Of a stretch of 5,732 bases of DNA, positions 5,512 through 5,732 are shown piece after piece (position 1 is the stretch's first letter; each line of letters starts with the position of its first letter). The DNA comes from Candidatus Aminicenantota bacterium (GTDB taxonomy: Bacteria > Acidobacteriota > Aminicenantia > UBA2199), in contig DAOVIP010000144.1 of assembly GCA_030671465.1 (NCBI GenBank), positions 1 to 5,732 of the forward strand, in the 5' to 3' direction. Under the pieces are notes generated by a model. The model made no database searches. It had not been told where the DNA came from and saw only the letters and a list, made by a program, of their open reading frames with translations. The translations under genes and the position numbers were made by a program.

Positions 5512-5732
5512 ATGAAAGTTCAACCTTTGGATGAAAGGGTATTGGTAAAGCCCATTGAACAGGATTAGAAAGTCGGTTCCATCATCATTCCGGATACGGC
5601 CAAGGAAAAACCCATGACCGGTGAAGTGATTGCTGTGGGAACGGATGAGGAGCTCAAAAAATTGATCAAAAAAGGTGATAAGGTCCTCTTTGCAAAGTAT
5701 GCCGGTGAAGAGATCATGATCAATGGCGAAAA
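5512..5732 (+). CDS. groES: Co-chaperonin GroES, 5' part, with in-frame TAG at codon 19; cut by the window edge
   Basis: GroES is the heptameric lid of the GroEL folding chamber in the cytosol. From the ATG the frame reads [18 protein letters not shown], then TAG, then [42 protein letters not shown] up to the edge. Codons 1-73 cover most of the usual 95-residue family length, colinear with GroES on both sides of the stop, with no frameshift. The TAG aligns with Thr19 of E. coli GroES, at the start of the mobile loop whose III tripeptide (24-26) docks on GroEL. This position varies among homologs and often carries Glu, Lys or Thr, so an inserted residue would be tolerated. Promoter and ribosome binding site are intact. 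The gene is therefore a fresh pseudogene, a sequencing error, or a gene read through at UAG. groEL would be expected just downstream, outside the window. Confidence 0.93.
5566..5568 (+). other. In-frame amber codon within groES
   Basis: Codon 19 of groES is TAG, flanked by GAT and AAA. A single base change would yield GAG, AAG or CAG (Glu, Lys, Gln), all reasonable here. The 54 complete codons after it stay open and retain GroES motifs. No clear structured element like a PYLIS or SECIS hairpin was found in the bases after it; only a 3-bp CCG-GATA-CGG stem is visible. Confidence 0.95.

Noticed and set aside
5566..5600. PYLIS- or SECIS-like stem-loop behind the groES TAG
   Set aside because: Only a 3-bp stem (CCG-GATA-CGG) is visible; a SECIS would in any case belong with TGA, and bacterial pyrrolysine insertion does not strictly need a PYLIS.

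Overview
The window reads as bacterial chromosome of moderate GC, with tightly packed housekeeping genes. An exported dipeptidyl-peptidase with a signal peptide ending in ...FG|Q, and its start without an obvious Shine-Dalgarno, fit a Gram-negative-type bacterium, perhaps of the Bacteroidetes/FCB kind. That placement is a weak inference. There is no phage, insertion sequence, CRISPR array, rRNA or tRNA gene visible.

Layout. At the left edge, on the minus strand, lies the first 151 codons of folE (GTP cyclohydrolase I), cut by the window. A 222-bp divergent intergenic region follows, with a sigma70-like promoter facing each way. On the plus strand come three complete genes that look like one transcription unit: a signal-peptide-bearing S9B (DPP-IV family) serine peptidase (676-2835), nadC (2835-3695, overlapping the peptidase by one base as TAATG) and nadB (3720-5297, 24 nt later). 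A 214-bp spacer then holds a small GGGACG repeat, two perfect 7-bp inverted repeats and a good sigma70-like promoter. A 5' part of groES (5512 to the right edge) follows, behind a strong ribosome binding site.

How the genes work together. NadB oxidises aspartate to iminoaspartate and NadC converts quinolinate to nicotinate mononucleotide. These are steps 1 and 3 of de novo NAD synthesis; the middle enzyme, NadA, is not in the window. The peptidase releases dipeptides in the periplasm and may simply be a co-transcribed neighbour, or may supply amino acids. FolE starts the pterin pathway (folate, possibly queuosine) from its own promoter.

The most striking observation is in groES. Codon 19 is an in-frame TAG (5566-5568) at the start of the GroEL-binding mobile loop, while the conserved GroES sequence continues in the same frame to the window edge, behind an intact promoter and ribosome binding site. 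This is a recent nonsense mutation, a sequence error, or amber readthrough/reassignment (pyrrolysine or another amino acid). All three complete genes here stop with TAA, which is compatible with reassignment but too few to argue for it. A second oddity is FolE, where the usual S-K-x-x-R of the substrate site is replaced by N-S-x-x-Y.
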